A DNA stretch of 64,000 bases. Source: Methanofollis liminatans DSM 4140. Its GTDB lineage: Archaea; Halobacteriota; Methanomicrobia; Methanomicrobiales; Methanofollaceae. Under the pieces are notes generated by a model. The model was given only the letters and a program-made list of their open reading frames with translations. It did not search any database and had not been told where the DNA came from. Shown here piece by piece: positions 1 to 8,069 of this stretch. How positions within the stretch are numbered: the first letter of the stretch is position 1; every line of letters begins with the position of its first letter. Location: contig NZ_CM001555.1 of assembly GCF_000275865.1 (NCBI RefSeq), positions 2,320,967 to 2,384,966 of the forward strand, written 5' to 3'. The position numbers and the translations under genes are program-made.

Positions 1-660
1 TACAACGGGCGTCTCCCCGACACCGCCCTCGATATGCTCGAGGTGATGCGCAGAAACGGCATCCGCGTCGTGATCCCGCACGAGCAGGTCTGCTGCGGCT
101 CGCCCCTGATCAGGACGGGCCAGACCTCATTCATCGATCACCTCAAACGCCGGAACATCGAAGCCTTCCGCTCCCGCAATCTCGACGTGGTGATGACGAT
201 GTGCGCGGGCTGCGGCTCGACCCTGAAAAACGATTATAAAACACCTTTCAGGGTGATGGACGCTACTGAAGTGCTCGACCGCTACGGGATCGAGCCCCCG
301 GCAAAACTCGGGATCACCGCCACCTATCACGACCCCTGCCATCTCCTGCGCGGGCAGGGGATCTCCGAGGAGCCAAGAAAATTCCTCAGAGAGGTGGCCG
401 GAACCTTCGTCGAGACCCCGAACCAGTGTTGCGGCTCGGGCGGCGGGGTGAGGTCGGGCGTGCCAGAGGAGGCGGCCGCCCTGGGGCGGATGCGGGGCGA
501 GGCCTTCGAAGCGAGCGGTGCAGACGTGGTCGTCTCGTGCTGCCCCTTCTGCGAGTTCCACATCGCCGAGAACACGAAGCTGCCGGTGAAGGACCTGATG
601 ACCCTGCTGCGCGAGGGGTATGAGGAGAAGGACCGGGAACAGGCCGGCAAATCCGAATAA
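1..660 (+). CDS. HdrD/TfrB-like (Fe-S)-binding protein, 3' part only
   Basis: The reading frame is open from base 1 and ends at TAA 658-660, so the N-terminus lies outside the window. The visible part carries two cysteine-rich CCG-type modules. The first has VCCGSP and MCAGCG. The second has HDPCHLLRG, QCCGSGGG and SCCPFC. This double CCG arrangement is typical of HdrD, HdrB, TfrB and related lactate or glycolate oxidase Fe-S subunits, where it holds a noncubane or 4Fe-4S cluster that handles thiols or electrons. Which enzyme this serves cannot be decided without the upstream ferredoxin part and neighbours. An ATG at 34 lies inside the domain and is unlikely to be the true start. A short T-rich stretch follows at about 674-681. 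Confidence 0.8.
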   Translation, partial: YNGRLPDTALDMLEVMRRNGIRVVIPHEQVCCGSPLIRTGQTSFIDHLKRRNIEAFRSRNLDVVMTMCAGCGSTLKNDYKTPFRVMDATEVLDRYGIEPPAKLGITATYHDPCHLLRGQGISEEPRKFLREVAGTFVETPNQCCGSGGGVRSGVPEEAAALGRMRGEAFEASGADVVVSCCPFCEFHIAENTKLPVKDLMTLLREGYEEKDREQAGKSE

Positions 661-821
661 AAAAACCCAGAGTTTATTTTTAACCGGCAGGAGAGTACAG
701 CGCTGAAGCGCCGGTTCGGTCGTGGAGAAGAAAGGGCACCGGCAGGATGCCTCCTCTGCCAGACCGGTTTTGAGAAACCTACATCTTCCCCTCTCACTGA
801 ATTTGTACCTGTCAGATACCC

Positions 822-2822
822 ATGGAAGCATCGATCCTCACCGACATCGTCGTCATCTTCGGCCTCTCCATCGCCATCCTCTTCGTCTGCTCACGCCTGC
901 GTATCCCGGCCATCGTCGGCTTTCTGATCACCGGCATGGTCGCCGGCCCCTACGCGCTCGGGCTCGTGCATGACACCGCGACGGTCGACGACTTCGCAGA
1001 GATCGGCGTGATCCTCCTCCTCTTCACCATCGGGATGGAGTTCTCGTTCAAAAGCCTCCTGCGGATCAAACGGGCGGTGCTCCTCGGCGGCTCCCTCCAG
1101 GTCGGCGGCACGATCCTGATCGTGGCGGCGGCCTCACTCCTCCTCGGTATCCCCTGGCAGGAAGCGGTGTTGTTCGGGTTTCTCCTCTCCCTCTCCAGCA
1201 CGGCGATCGTCCTCTCGGTCCTCCAGAGCCGCTCCGAGATGGAGAGCCCGCAGGGGCGGACGGCTCTGGGCATCCTGATCTTCCAGGACCTCGTGATCAT
1301 CCCGATGATGCTCCTGGTGCCGATCCTTGCCGGGGCGGACGATGGTTCGGGCATGTCGATCCCGGCCTTCCTGGCCACCTCGGTCGGGATCCTGATCTTC
1401 GTCATCGTCTCGGCGAACTGGCTCGTCCCAAAACTGCTCTTCCATGCCGCACGCCTGCGGATCCCTGAGATCTTCCTCCTCTCCATCGTCCTCATCTGCC
1501 TCTTCACCGCATGGCTCACTGCCAGCGCCGGCCTCTCCCTCGCCCTCGGGGCCTTCATCGCCGGGCTGATCATCTCGGAGTCCGAGTACTCCCACGAGGC
1601 CCTGGGCGCAATCCTCCCGTTCAAAGAGGTATTCACCAGTTTCTTCTTCGTCTCCGTCGGGATGCTCCTCAACATTGCCTTCCTCTTCGAGCATCTCGGC
1701 GTCGTCCTGCTCCTGGTGGCAGGCGTCGTCGCGGTCAAGGCGATCGTCGCGGGCGCCGCTACCCTGGCGATCGGCTACTCGATCCGCACCGCCCTCCTCG
1801 CCGGGCTTGCGATCAGCCAGATCGGAGAGTTCTCATTCGTGCTCTCCAAAACCGGGGCCGACTACGGCCTCATCGACAGCGGGGCATACCAGACCTTCCT
1901 CGCCGTCACGATCCTCACGATGATCGCCACCCCCTTCGTCATCGGGGGTGCGCCGACGGTCGCCAACCGAACAATGAGGCTCTCCCTGCCCGAACGGGTA
2001 CGGCTGGGCACGATCAGGGAGAAACCGCCCGAAGAGCCCTGCATGAAGGACCATGTGATCATCGTCGGCTTCGGCCTCGGCGGAAAGAACGTGGCGAAGG
2101 CTGCGAAGGCGGCCGACATCCCCTACGTAATCATCGAGATGAACCCCGAAACCATTCAGGAGGAGCGGGCGAAGGGCGAACCGATCCACTACGGCGACGC
2201 AACCCGCCGGGCCGTCCTCGGCCATGCCGGGATCAGGACGGCGAAGGTGCTCGTCATCGTCATCTCCGACCCTTCGGCGACCCGCCGGATCATCGCCACG
2301 GCCAGAAGGGCCAACCCCCACGTCAGGATCATCGCCCGCACGCGCTATGTCGGAGACATCGCCGACCTCTCCAGCCTGGGCGCCGACGAGGTGATCCCGG
2401 AGGAGTACATCACCTCCATCGAGATCTTCACCTGCATCCTCTCGTCGTACCTCGTCCCGCGGGACGAAATCGAGCGCTTCGCCGCCGAAGTCCGGGCCGA
2501 CGGCTACGAGCTCTTCAGGTCGGCGCACCCCCTTGAGCCCGGCCTCCAGGACCTCGGTTTCTACCGCCCGGGTGCGGAGATCGAAACCCTCAGGGTGGGG
2601 CAGGAGGCGCGGATCGCCGGCCACACCCTTGCCGAGGCAAACCTGCGGCGGCGGTTCGGCGTCACCGTCCTCGCCGTCAGGCGGGGCGACGAGGTGATCA
2701 CGGCGCCATGCGGCGAGACGACGATCCAGGGCGGCGATGTCTGCGTGGTCTTCGGCCCGGCTGAAAAGATCGCCACCCTGGACCGTTATTTCAGAGAGAA
2801 AAACGAAAATAATGGATATTAA
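822..2822 (+). CDS. KefB/CPA2-type cation:proton antiporter with TrkA domains
   Basis: A 666-aa membrane protein. Residues about 1-380 form a run of roughly 12 hydrophobic segments of the Na+/H+ exchanger (CPA2) type. A Rossmann TrkA-N domain follows, with the nucleotide-binding GFGLGG motif near residue 412, and then a TrkA-C-like domain at about 570-655. Family members exchange K+ or Na+ for protons across the cytoplasmic membrane, and NAD(H) or nucleotide binding to TrkA-N gates them. The ATG at 822 directly precedes the first hydrophobic helix. The gene stands alone and its stop overlaps the stop of the convergent thioredoxin reductase gene. Ion specificity cannot be read from the sequence. 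Confidence 0.92.
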   Translation: MEASILTDIVVIFGLSIAILFVCSRLRIPAIVGFLITGMVAGPYALGLVHDTATVDDFAEIGVILLLFTIGMEFSFKSLLRIKRAVLLGGSLQVGGTILIVAAASLLLGIPWQEAVLFGFLLSLSSTAIVLSVLQSRSEMESPQGRTALGILIFQDLVIIPMMLLVPILAGADDGSGMSIPAFLATSVGILIFVIVSANWLVPKLLFHAARLRIPEIFLLSIVLICLFTAWLTASAGLSLALGAFIAGLIISESEYSHEALGAILPFKEVFTSFFFVSVGMLLNIAFLFEHLGVVLLLVAGVVAVKAIVAGAATLAIGYSIRTALLAGLAISQIGEFSFVLSKTGADYGLIDSGAYQTFLAVTILTMIATPFVIGGAPTVANRTMRLSLPERVRLGTIREKPPEEPCMKDHVIIVGFGLGGKNVAKAAKAADIPYVIIEMNPETIQEERAKGEPIHYGDATRRAVLGHAGIRTAKVLVIVISDPSATRRIIATARRANPHVRIIARTRYVGDIADLSSLGADEVIPEEYITSIEIFTCILSSYLVPRDEIERFAAEVRADGYELFRSAHPLEPGLQDLGFYRPGAEIETLRVGQEARIAGHTLAEANLRRRFGVTVLAVRRGDEVITAPCGETTIQGGDVCVVFGPAEKIATLDRYFREKNENNGY

Positions 2823-3982
2823 GGGGCCTGAAGAGAGAGGAGATATGCCTGCGCCTCGAGGGCGGCCTTCGCCCCTTCACCGGCGGCGATGATGATCTGC
2901 TTGCCCCGGATCGAGGTGACATCGCCGGCCGCATAGATCCCGGGGACATTCGTATGGCAGTTCTCGTCCACAACGATCTCGTCCTGATCGTTGAGCGCCA
3001 CGACGCCGCGGACGGCATCAGTGTTCGGGTCATGGCCGATCTCGGCAAAAACACCGTCGACCGCCAGATCCTCCTCGTCGCCCGAGTCCTTCTCCCTGAT
3101 CCTGATCCCGGCGAGCACCTCCTCGCCGAGGAGAGCGGCGACCGTGTACGGCTGGTGGATGGTGACATTCTGCTCCATCTCCTTCAGCCGGTCGAGGTAG
3201 ACGGGATCGGCCCGGATCGTGCTCCGCACAATGAGGTGCACGCTCCGTGCGATCTTCCCCATCTCGATCGCCGTAATGACCGCCGAGTTGCCGCCGCCGA
3301 CGACCGCAACGTCCTTTCCTTTAAAGAGCGGCCCGTCACAGGTGGAGCACACCGACACACCCCTGCCCCAGAACCGCTCCTCCCCCTCGACGCCCAGGCG
3401 GCGGGAGTGGCGGCCGGTGGCGACGACGATGCTCTTTGCACGAAAAATCTGTTCCCCGTAGGTGGTGATCTTAAACAGCCCGTCTTCCTTCTCAACGCCG
3501 GTCACCCGGTCGAGTTCGAGATGGATGTTGAGGTTTCGCACCTGCTCCTCGAACTTCGTCATCAGGTCTTCCCCGGTGACCATCCGGTAGCCCATATAAT
3601 TCTCGATCGCCCAGCTCTCCATCGCCTGCCCGCCGATGTTCTCGGAGATGATCATGGTGGAGAGGAGTTTGCGGCTGGCGTAGACGCCGGCGGTCAGACC
3701 GGCCGGCCCCGCGCCCATGACGATCAGGTCGTAGACCTCGCCCGGCCGCTCTGACCCAAAGAGTTCGGTGAGGCGCGGGGCGTCGAAACCGACGATCACC
3801 TCGCCGTCGACGACGGTCACCGGAACGCCGTACTGCCCGGAGAGTTCGATCATCTCCTCCGCCGCCGCCTCGTCGGCCCCCACATCGATAGACTCGTATG
3901 CGACACCGTTCTTCTCGAGGAAGGCCTTGACCATACGGCAGTACGGGCACTGGGCCGTCGAATACACTTTAACACGCGGCAT
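2819..3982 (-). CDS. trxB: Glutaredoxin-like domain fused to thioredoxin reductase
   Basis: A 387-aa cytoplasmic flavoprotein. Residues 1-80 form a glutaredoxin/NrdH-like domain with a CPYC redox pair at residues 12-15 and a conserved GVPVTVVDGE strand. The rest is a thioredoxin reductase: FAD-binding GAGPAGL near residue 90, an active-site CSTC dithiol near residue 215, a pyridine-nucleotide GGGNSA motif, and a C-terminal GIYAAGDVT. The fusion suggests that electrons pass from NAD(P)H or F420H2 through FAD and the CSTC pair to the attached CPYC domain. The ATG at 3982 has a purine-rich GAGGTGGG site upstream; a GTG two codons earlier is less likely. It opens a redox stretch with rubrerythrin next to it. 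The electron donor is not evident. Confidence 0.92.
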   Translation of the reverse strand: MPRVKVYSTAQCPYCRMVKAFLEKNGVAYESIDVGADEAAAEEMIELSGQYGVPVTVVDGEVIVGFDAPRLTELFGSERPGEVYDLIVMGAGPAGLTAGVYASRKLLSTMIISENIGGQAMESWAIENYMGYRMVTGEDLMTKFEEQVRNLNIHLELDRVTGVEKEDGLFKITTYGEQIFRAKSIVVATGRHSRRLGVEGEERFWGRGVSVCSTCDGPLFKGKDVAVVGGGNSAVITAIEMGKIARSVHLIVRSTIRADPVYLDRLKEMEQNVTIHQPYTVAALLGEEVLAGIRIREKDSGDEEDLAVDGVFAEIGHDPNTDAVRGVVALNDQDEIVVDENCHTNVPGIYAAGDVTSIRGKQIIIAAGEGAKAALEAQAYLLSLQAP

Positions 3983-4096
3983 ACACACCCACCTCGGCGC
4001 CGGGGGAATAAAAGGGTTGTGCAGACCGTATCCGCCCCATTCTTCCGGGTGAGCGACGGAAACGATGTCTTCAGGGCACGAAAAACAGGAGAGGGG

Positions 4097-4597
4097 TCAC
4101 TCGACCCTGATGAAGTTCTTCCCGACGACGCCGCAGATCGGGCACCGTTCAGGGGCGGCGCCGATCTCGACGTTCCCGCAGACCGGACAGAGGAAAACCT
4201 CCGCGCCGTCGAAGTCTTTTCCAGCAGAAACTGCCTCCAGTGCCCGTTTGTACAGCCCGGCATGCACCTCCTCGGCCTTCATCGCATGGGTGAAGGTGAT
4301 GGCGGCCTCGCTGTTCCCTTCCTTCTTCGCCTCCTCCACGAACCGCGGGTACATCTCGGTGAACTCGTCGGTCTCTCCCTCGATGCTCTCCTTCAGGTTC
4401 TCGGCAGTGCTCCTTACCCCGCCCATCACGGCGAGTTCGCGCCGTGCATGAATCTCTTCAGCCCGGGAGGCTGCGCGGTAAATACGTGCGACGTTCTTAA
4501 AGCCCTCTTCATCGGCCTTCTGGGAGAACGATAGGTATTTTCGGTTCGCCTGTGATTCTCCGGCAAAAGCCGCCTTGAGATTCTCCAATGTTGCCAT
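4097..4597 (-). CDS. rbr: Rubrerythrin
   Basis: A 166-aa non-haem di-iron protein of usual family length. The N-terminal ferritin-like four-helix part shows the metal-ligand pattern GESQANRKYL, EEIHARRE and KAEEVHA. The C-terminus is a rubredoxin-like FeS4 domain with CPVCG and CPICG separated by 12 residues. Rubrerythrins reduce hydrogen peroxide in the cytoplasm of anaerobes. The start at 4597 (MATLENLK) matches the family N-terminus, although the frame stays open far upstream over radC. A TATA-like element (ATATGTAG on the minus strand, about 4620-4630) lies about 26 bases from the ATG, so the mRNA is probably leaderless or nearly so. It is divergent from radC. Confidence 0.95.
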   Translation of the reverse strand: MATLENLKAAFAGESQANRKYLSFSQKADEEGFKNVARIYRAASRAEEIHARRELAVMGGVRSTAENLKESIEGETDEFTEMYPRFVEEAKKEGNSEAAITFTHAMKAEEVHAGLYKRALEAVSAGKDFDGAEVFLCPVCGNVEIGAAPERCPICGVVGKNFIRVE

Positions 4598-4759
4598 ACT
4601 GATCCGATCGGCGCCCGCCCTACATATACTTTCCACCCGGAAGAGGTGCACGAACGGGCATCGAGGCTGAAAAACATCCTTTCCTGAAGAGAAGAATCCA
4701 GACAGACGGGTGAGGTGAAATTCGAAAGGTTCTATACCGGCGAGGCAGAATCTGCCCTG

Positions 4760-5416
4760 ATGAAAAAGATGCGCGATGTCCCTGACGGCGACCGGCCGCG
4801 GGAGAAGATCGCCGCAAAAGGTGCAGCCGCCCTCACCGAACGCGAGCTCATCGCCGCCATCATCGGCCGCGGCGTCCCGGGGCGGGACGTGCTCGAGATC
4901 GCGCGGGACATCGAAGGGGTGATCGCCGACTCGGGCGTCCCGGCATATGCCGATCTCGTCGACGTTCCCGGCGTCGGCGCAGCAAAGGCGTGCCAGATCG
5001 CCGCCGCCTTCGAACTCGCCCGCCGGCGCCTGACACCCAAAGAAATACGGATCTCGGCCCCCACCGACGTTCTGCCCCTGGTGCGGCATCTCGCCGACCG
5101 GAAACAGGAATACTTCATCTGCATCTCCCTCAACGGCGCCGGCGAGGTGATCGGCAACCGGGAGGTGACGAAAGGGCTGATCAACTACAGCCCGGTCCAC
5201 CCGCGGGAGGTCTTCGCCGACGTCCTCACCGACCGGGCGACCTCGGTGATCTTCGTCCACAACCACCCATCGGGCAGCCTCGAACCAAGCCGCGAGGATA
5301 TCGCCATGACCGGGCAGCTCGTCGCCGCCGCCGGGATCCTGGGGATCAGGGTGCTCGACCACATCATCGTCTCACGCAAAGGGCACGTGTCCATGCGGGA
5401 GCGGGGGCTGCTCTGA
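4760..5416 (+). CDS. radC: RadC-family JAB domain protein
   Basis: A 218-aa protein of the RadC/YicR family. The N-terminal helix-hairpin-helix region is present (GDRPREKIA, DVPGVGAAKA), followed by a JAB/MPN metalloprotease-like fold with HNHPSG and a downstream Asp (SREDIAMT) as metal ligands. The family was once named for DNA repair but its real role is unresolved. The start at ATG 4760 (MKKMRDVPDG) fits the conserved family N-terminus. A GTG at 4715 would add 15 residues. The stop lies 13 bases before the CDF exporter gene, so the two are probably co-transcribed. It is divergent from rubrerythrin across a short shared promoter region. Confidence 0.9.
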   Translation: MKKMRDVPDGDRPREKIAAKGAAALTERELIAAIIGRGVPGRDVLEIARDIEGVIADSGVPAYADLVDVPGVGAAKACQIAAAFELARRRLTPKEIRISAPTDVLPLVRHLADRKQEYFICISLNGAGEVIGNREVTKGLINYSPVHPREVFADVLTDRATSVIFVHNHPSGSLEPSREDIAMTGQLVAAAGILGIRVLDHIIVSRKGHVSMRERGLL

Positions 5417-5429
5417 GGAGAGACGAAAA

Positions 5430-6314
5430 ATGACCGAATACAGCCAGGTCCAGCGGGTGCTCTGGGTCATCCTCGGCCTCAACATCCTCGTCGCCCTTGC
5501 GAAGGCGATCTTCGGCCTCCTCGCCGGTTCGATGAGCATGGTCGCCGACGCCCTTCACTCCGCCTTCGACTCGGCCTCGAACATCATCGGGATCGCCGCC
5601 ACCCGCGTTGCCGGGCGCCCGCCAGACCAGGACCACCAGTACGGCCATGCAAAGGTCGAAAGCCTCGCCACCCTGATCGTCGGCGGGATGCTCCTCCTCA
5701 CCGCCTACTGGGTGATCAGCGAGGGGATCGTGCGCCTGACCGCGGGAGCGGTGCCCGAGATCACCGGGATCACCGTCGGGGTGATGGTGGCGACCCTTGT
5801 CATCAACATCTTCGTTGCATGGTACGAACGGCGGATGGGCGAAGAGTTGCAGAGCAGTTTTCTCATCGCCGACTCCGAGCACACGAAAAGCGACGTCTAT
5901 GTCTCCCTCTCGGTGCTGGCCGGGTTCGTCGCCGTCAGCGCCGGGTATCCGGCGGCAGACCCCGTAATCGCCCTGGCGATCGGGGTGCTGATCGGGAAGA
6001 TGGGCCTTTCCATCATCAGGGAGGCGGGCATGGTGCTCACCGATGCCGCCACTGTCAGGTGCGAGGATATCGTCAGGAAGAGCGTACCCTCGATACCCGG
6101 TGTCCGGGGCTATCATCGGTTCAGGTGCCGCGGCGGTGCGGGCGACCTTTTCGCCGACATCCACGTCACCGTCGACCCGGAGATGAGCGTGCTCCACGCC
6201 CACGAGATCGCCCGCGAGGTCGAGGCCGTACTCAAAGAGCGCGTGCCCGGCATGAAGGAGGTGATCGTCCATATCGAGCCAGGGACGGAGAGCGGATCTC
6301 AAATAAAGGGTTGA
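5430..6314 (+). CDS. Cation diffusion facilitator (CDF) metal exporter
   Basis: A 294-aa cytoplasmic-membrane protein with about six hydrophobic segments (residues 1-205) and a cytoplasmic metal-binding domain (about 210-285). Typical CDF signatures are visible: ADALHSAFDSASN in TM2, GHAKVE after it, and DSEHTKSDVYVS in TM5, which give the His/Asp ligands of the transport site. The family exports Zn2+, Fe2+, Mn2+ or Co2+ in exchange for protons; the metal is not predictable here. It lies 13 bases after radC. A GAGGAGAG site precedes the ATG. Confidence 0.93.
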   Translation: MTEYSQVQRVLWVILGLNILVALAKAIFGLLAGSMSMVADALHSAFDSASNIIGIAATRVAGRPPDQDHQYGHAKVESLATLIVGGMLLLTAYWVISEGIVRLTAGAVPEITGITVGVMVATLVINIFVAWYERRMGEELQSSFLIADSEHTKSDVYVSLSVLAGFVAVSAGYPAADPVIALAIGVLIGKMGLSIIREAGMVLTDAATVRCEDIVRKSVPSIPGVRGYHRFRCRGGAGDLFADIHVTVDPEMSVLHAHEIAREVEAVLKERVPGMKEVIVHIEPGTESGSQIKG

Positions 6315-6340
6315 ACAGTGATTCGAGAGGGAGGATGAGG

Positions 6341-6577
6341 TCACGCGAAGGCGCCAGGGATCAGATCAGAGCCTCGTTTCTTCCCGTAAATAGCAGATCG
6401 GCACGCCGGCAAATCCGTATGATGGAGACGATCGTACACAACTGGCCGCGATAGACGTGGGGGAGCGTAACTGGACAATCGCATGGGTTTTCGAGAAAAT
6501 TTCACGAGAAGCCACAAAAAAACGCGAATTCTGCGAAGGTACCGGGGAATAGATCAGGACCCTCGTTCTTCGCGTGA
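6341..6577. repeat. Intergenic element bounded by inverted TCACGCGAAG; gap 6315-6629 has no gene
   Basis: The 315-base gap between the CDF gene and the flavoprotein gene holds no convincing coding frame. It contains a perfect 10-base inverted repeat, TCACGCGAAG at 6341-6350 and CTTCGCGTGA at 6568-6577. Inside lies an imperfect direct repeat: 6345-6384 and 6533-6574 both read GCGAAGG, GGGA, AGATCAG, then a CTCGTT/CTT block. The same CGCGAAG core recurs in the gaps near 17.2 and 29.6 kb. Whether it is a mobile remnant, a structured transcript or a terminator region is unknown. Confidence 0.6.
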
Positions 6578-6629
6578 TGAGATAACTGCCGGTGCCGGGA
6601 GTTATCCCCGTGAAACAGAGAAGAACCGT

Positions 6630-7229
6630 TCATTTCTTCCCGACGATCCGGCAGAGCTCCCTCCCCTTCTCGTACGCCGCCGCCACGATCTCCGGGCGGG
6701 TCCTGATGTCGCGGACATGGTCCATGTCCCGCTGGAAGATCCCCTCCCAGTACGGGCAGTCGATGATCTCGCAGAAGGTCTTCGTCGTCTGGAGGGCGCC
6801 GTCGAAGTTGTCCGGAAGGTTCATCCCCGATATGCTGATAAAGAGCGTTTTTCGTTCCTTTCGGCGCTCTTTCGAGATGAAAGGTTCTTTTCGCATATAT
6901 TTTGCCATATAATAGACCTGAAAACGGTCCATAAACGATTTCAGTTTCCCGGGGATCCCCATCGTCATGATCGGGGTGGCGATGATCAGGCCGTCCATCT
7001 CCCGGAACTTCCGGTAAAACGGGGTGACGTCATCCTGCATCCGGCAATCCTCGTGATCCATGCAGTGGAGGATCTCCATGCAGGGCTGGAAGTTCAGGTA
7101 CGGCACCATCACCCGCTCGACCTCACAGCCCTCCTCTTCCGCCCCTTCGACCGCTTTATTGAAGAGATACGCGGTGTTGCCCCCCCTGACCGGGCTTCCG
7201 AGGAGGGCGATAATCTTCTTCTTTCCCAT
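6630..7229 (-). CDS. NADPH-dependent FMN reductase / flavodoxin-like protein
   Basis: A 199-aa flavodoxin-fold protein. The N-terminus MGKKKIIALLGSPVRGGNT is the FMN-phosphate-binding loop, and IATPIMTMGIPGKLKSFMDR is the second conserved block of the family. Cysteines CMEILHC plus a third five residues later sit where iron-sulfur flavoproteins carry their 4Fe-4S motif, but the spacing (CX5CX5C) differs from the CX2CX2CX5C of the two flavoproteins at 11.3-12.5 kb, so a cluster is doubtful. The ATG at 7229 is the start that fits the fold. It is divergent from the zinc-ribbon/peroxiredoxin genes and is probably a redox-stress or electron-transfer protein. Confidence 0.85.
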   Translation of the reverse strand: MGKKKIIALLGSPVRGGNTAYLFNKAVEGAEEEGCEVERVMVPYLNFQPCMEILHCMDHEDCRMQDDVTPFYRKFREMDGLIIATPIMTMGIPGKLKSFMDRFQVYYMAKYMRKEPFISKERRKERKTLFISISGMNLPDNFDGALQTTKTFCEIIDCPYWEGIFQRDMDHVRDIRTRPEIVAAAYEKGRELCRIVGKK

Positions 7230-7324
7230 GAAAAAGAACCTCAATGCGCTCCTATATCTAGTTATTCCTGCCTCCTGCAAAAGCCATAAATAGGGCAGCG
7301 CACTATTCTCGGTCTGGTGAAACA

Positions 7325-7549
7325 GTGACCGCAGAAGAATCAAAGAAAGTGAAAGCAGGAGAAAAAGTCGGCCCGGGAACGTACGTCTGCATCGACTGCG
7401 GGCGGGAGCTGAAGGTGACCGAGGCCGAGAAGGACCTGGTCAAGTGCCCGAGCTGCGCCTGTGAGAACTACCAGTGCTTCCCGATGACGCACATCAGGCC
7501 CGACATCAAGACGCCTGAAGACGCAGTTCACCCGCCAAAGAGAAAGTGA
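7325..7549 (+). CDS. Zinc-ribbon protein of redox cassette
   Basis: A 74-aa protein with a GTG start at 7325, preceded by GGTGA at 7316-7320 and a TATA-like CATAAATA at 7285-7292. It contains one zinc ribbon or rubredoxin-like knuckle pair, CIDCG and CPSCAC, separated by about 15 residues. No other domain is visible. It is the first of four closely spaced plus-strand genes (zinc ribbon, desulforedoxin-like peptide, AhpD-like protein, peroxiredoxin). A role in electron delivery or metal binding during oxidative stress is inferred from that context only. Confidence 0.75.
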   Translation: MTAEESKKVKAGEKVGPGTYVCIDCGRELKVTEAEKDLVKCPSCACENYQCFPMTHIRPDIKTPEDAVHPPKRK

Positions 7550-7595
7550 GACGGGGGAGATTCCCCGGGCGCATAACCCGAAGGAGGTGGATACG

Positions 7596-7721
7596 ATGGT
7601 TAACGTGGAAGAGGTAGGGCAGGTCTTCATCTGCGAGATCTGCGGGAACGTCGTTGAAGTCAGGGAAGTCGGAGGAGGCGAGCTGATCTGTTGCGGCGAG
7701 CCGATGGTCCTCCAGGAGTGA
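7596..7721 (+). CDS. 41-aa desulforedoxin/desulfoferrodoxin N-terminal domain peptide
   Basis: A 41-residue gene: ATG 7596, TGA 7719-7721, with a strong AAGGAGG site at 7581-7587. The peptide has [12 protein letters not shown] and, later, LICCGEPM. That is the CX2C...CC iron-binding pattern of desulforedoxin and of the N-terminal domain of desulfoferrodoxin (Dx). The catalytic superoxide-reductase domain is absent. Such stand-alone domains bind a rubredoxin-like Fe(Cys)4 centre and can pass electrons. It sits 47 bases after the zinc-ribbon gene and 3 bases before the AhpD-like gene. Confidence 0.85.
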   Translation: MVNVEEVGQVFICEICGNVVEVREVGGGELICCGEPMVLQE

Positions 7722-7724
7722 ATC

Positions 7725-8069
7725 ATGGATGAACAGATGAAAGAACTGGAAGGGAAGATCGGCAAGGTCCCGAAGATCTTCGCCGAACTCAAGGATCTCG
7801 AGCCCGAGGTCTACGAGAAAGTGATGGGGCTCGACCAGCTCGTCTGGGCCGACGGCGCCCTCTCAAAGCAGACAAAGAAGGTGATCGCGATCGCCATTGC
7901 AGCGGCACTCAGGGACCGCCATGCAGTGCGGGCGCAGATGGCCGGTGCGAAACATCTCGGCGTCAAGAAGGAAGAGATCGAAGAAGGGCTCCGCGTGGCG
8001 TTCCTCCTTGCCGGGATGCCCGCCTACGTGTATGGGAAGGCGGCGCTCGAAGAGATGATGGGGAAGTGA
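7725..8069 (+). CDS. Carboxymuconolactone decarboxylase/AhpD-like protein lacking CXXC
   Basis: A 114-aa all-helical protein of the CMD/AhpD family. The family core is visible (KKVIAIAIAAALRDRHAVRAQM, then GVKKEEIEEGL and a Gly/Ala-rich helix). AhpD-type members carry a CXXC dithiol in the position occupied here by RDRHAV, so both redox cysteines are missing; the second family member in this window (16084-16425) retains CPFC. The protein may therefore act through the conserved His alone or as a non-redox member. It starts 3 bases after the desulforedoxin-like peptide and overlaps the peroxiredoxin start by 4 bases. Confidence 0.85.
   Translation: MDEQMKELEGKIGKVPKIFAELKDLEPEVYEKVMGLDQLVWADGALSKQTKKVIAIAIAAALRDRHAVRAQMAGAKHLGVKKEEIEEGLRVAFLLAGMPAYVYGKAALEEMMGK

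Noticed and set aside
4598-5362. N-terminal extension of rubrerythrin by about 255 codons
   Set aside because: The extension is antisense to radC and not part of any rubrerythrin; ATG 4597 gives the standard length and has its own TATA element.
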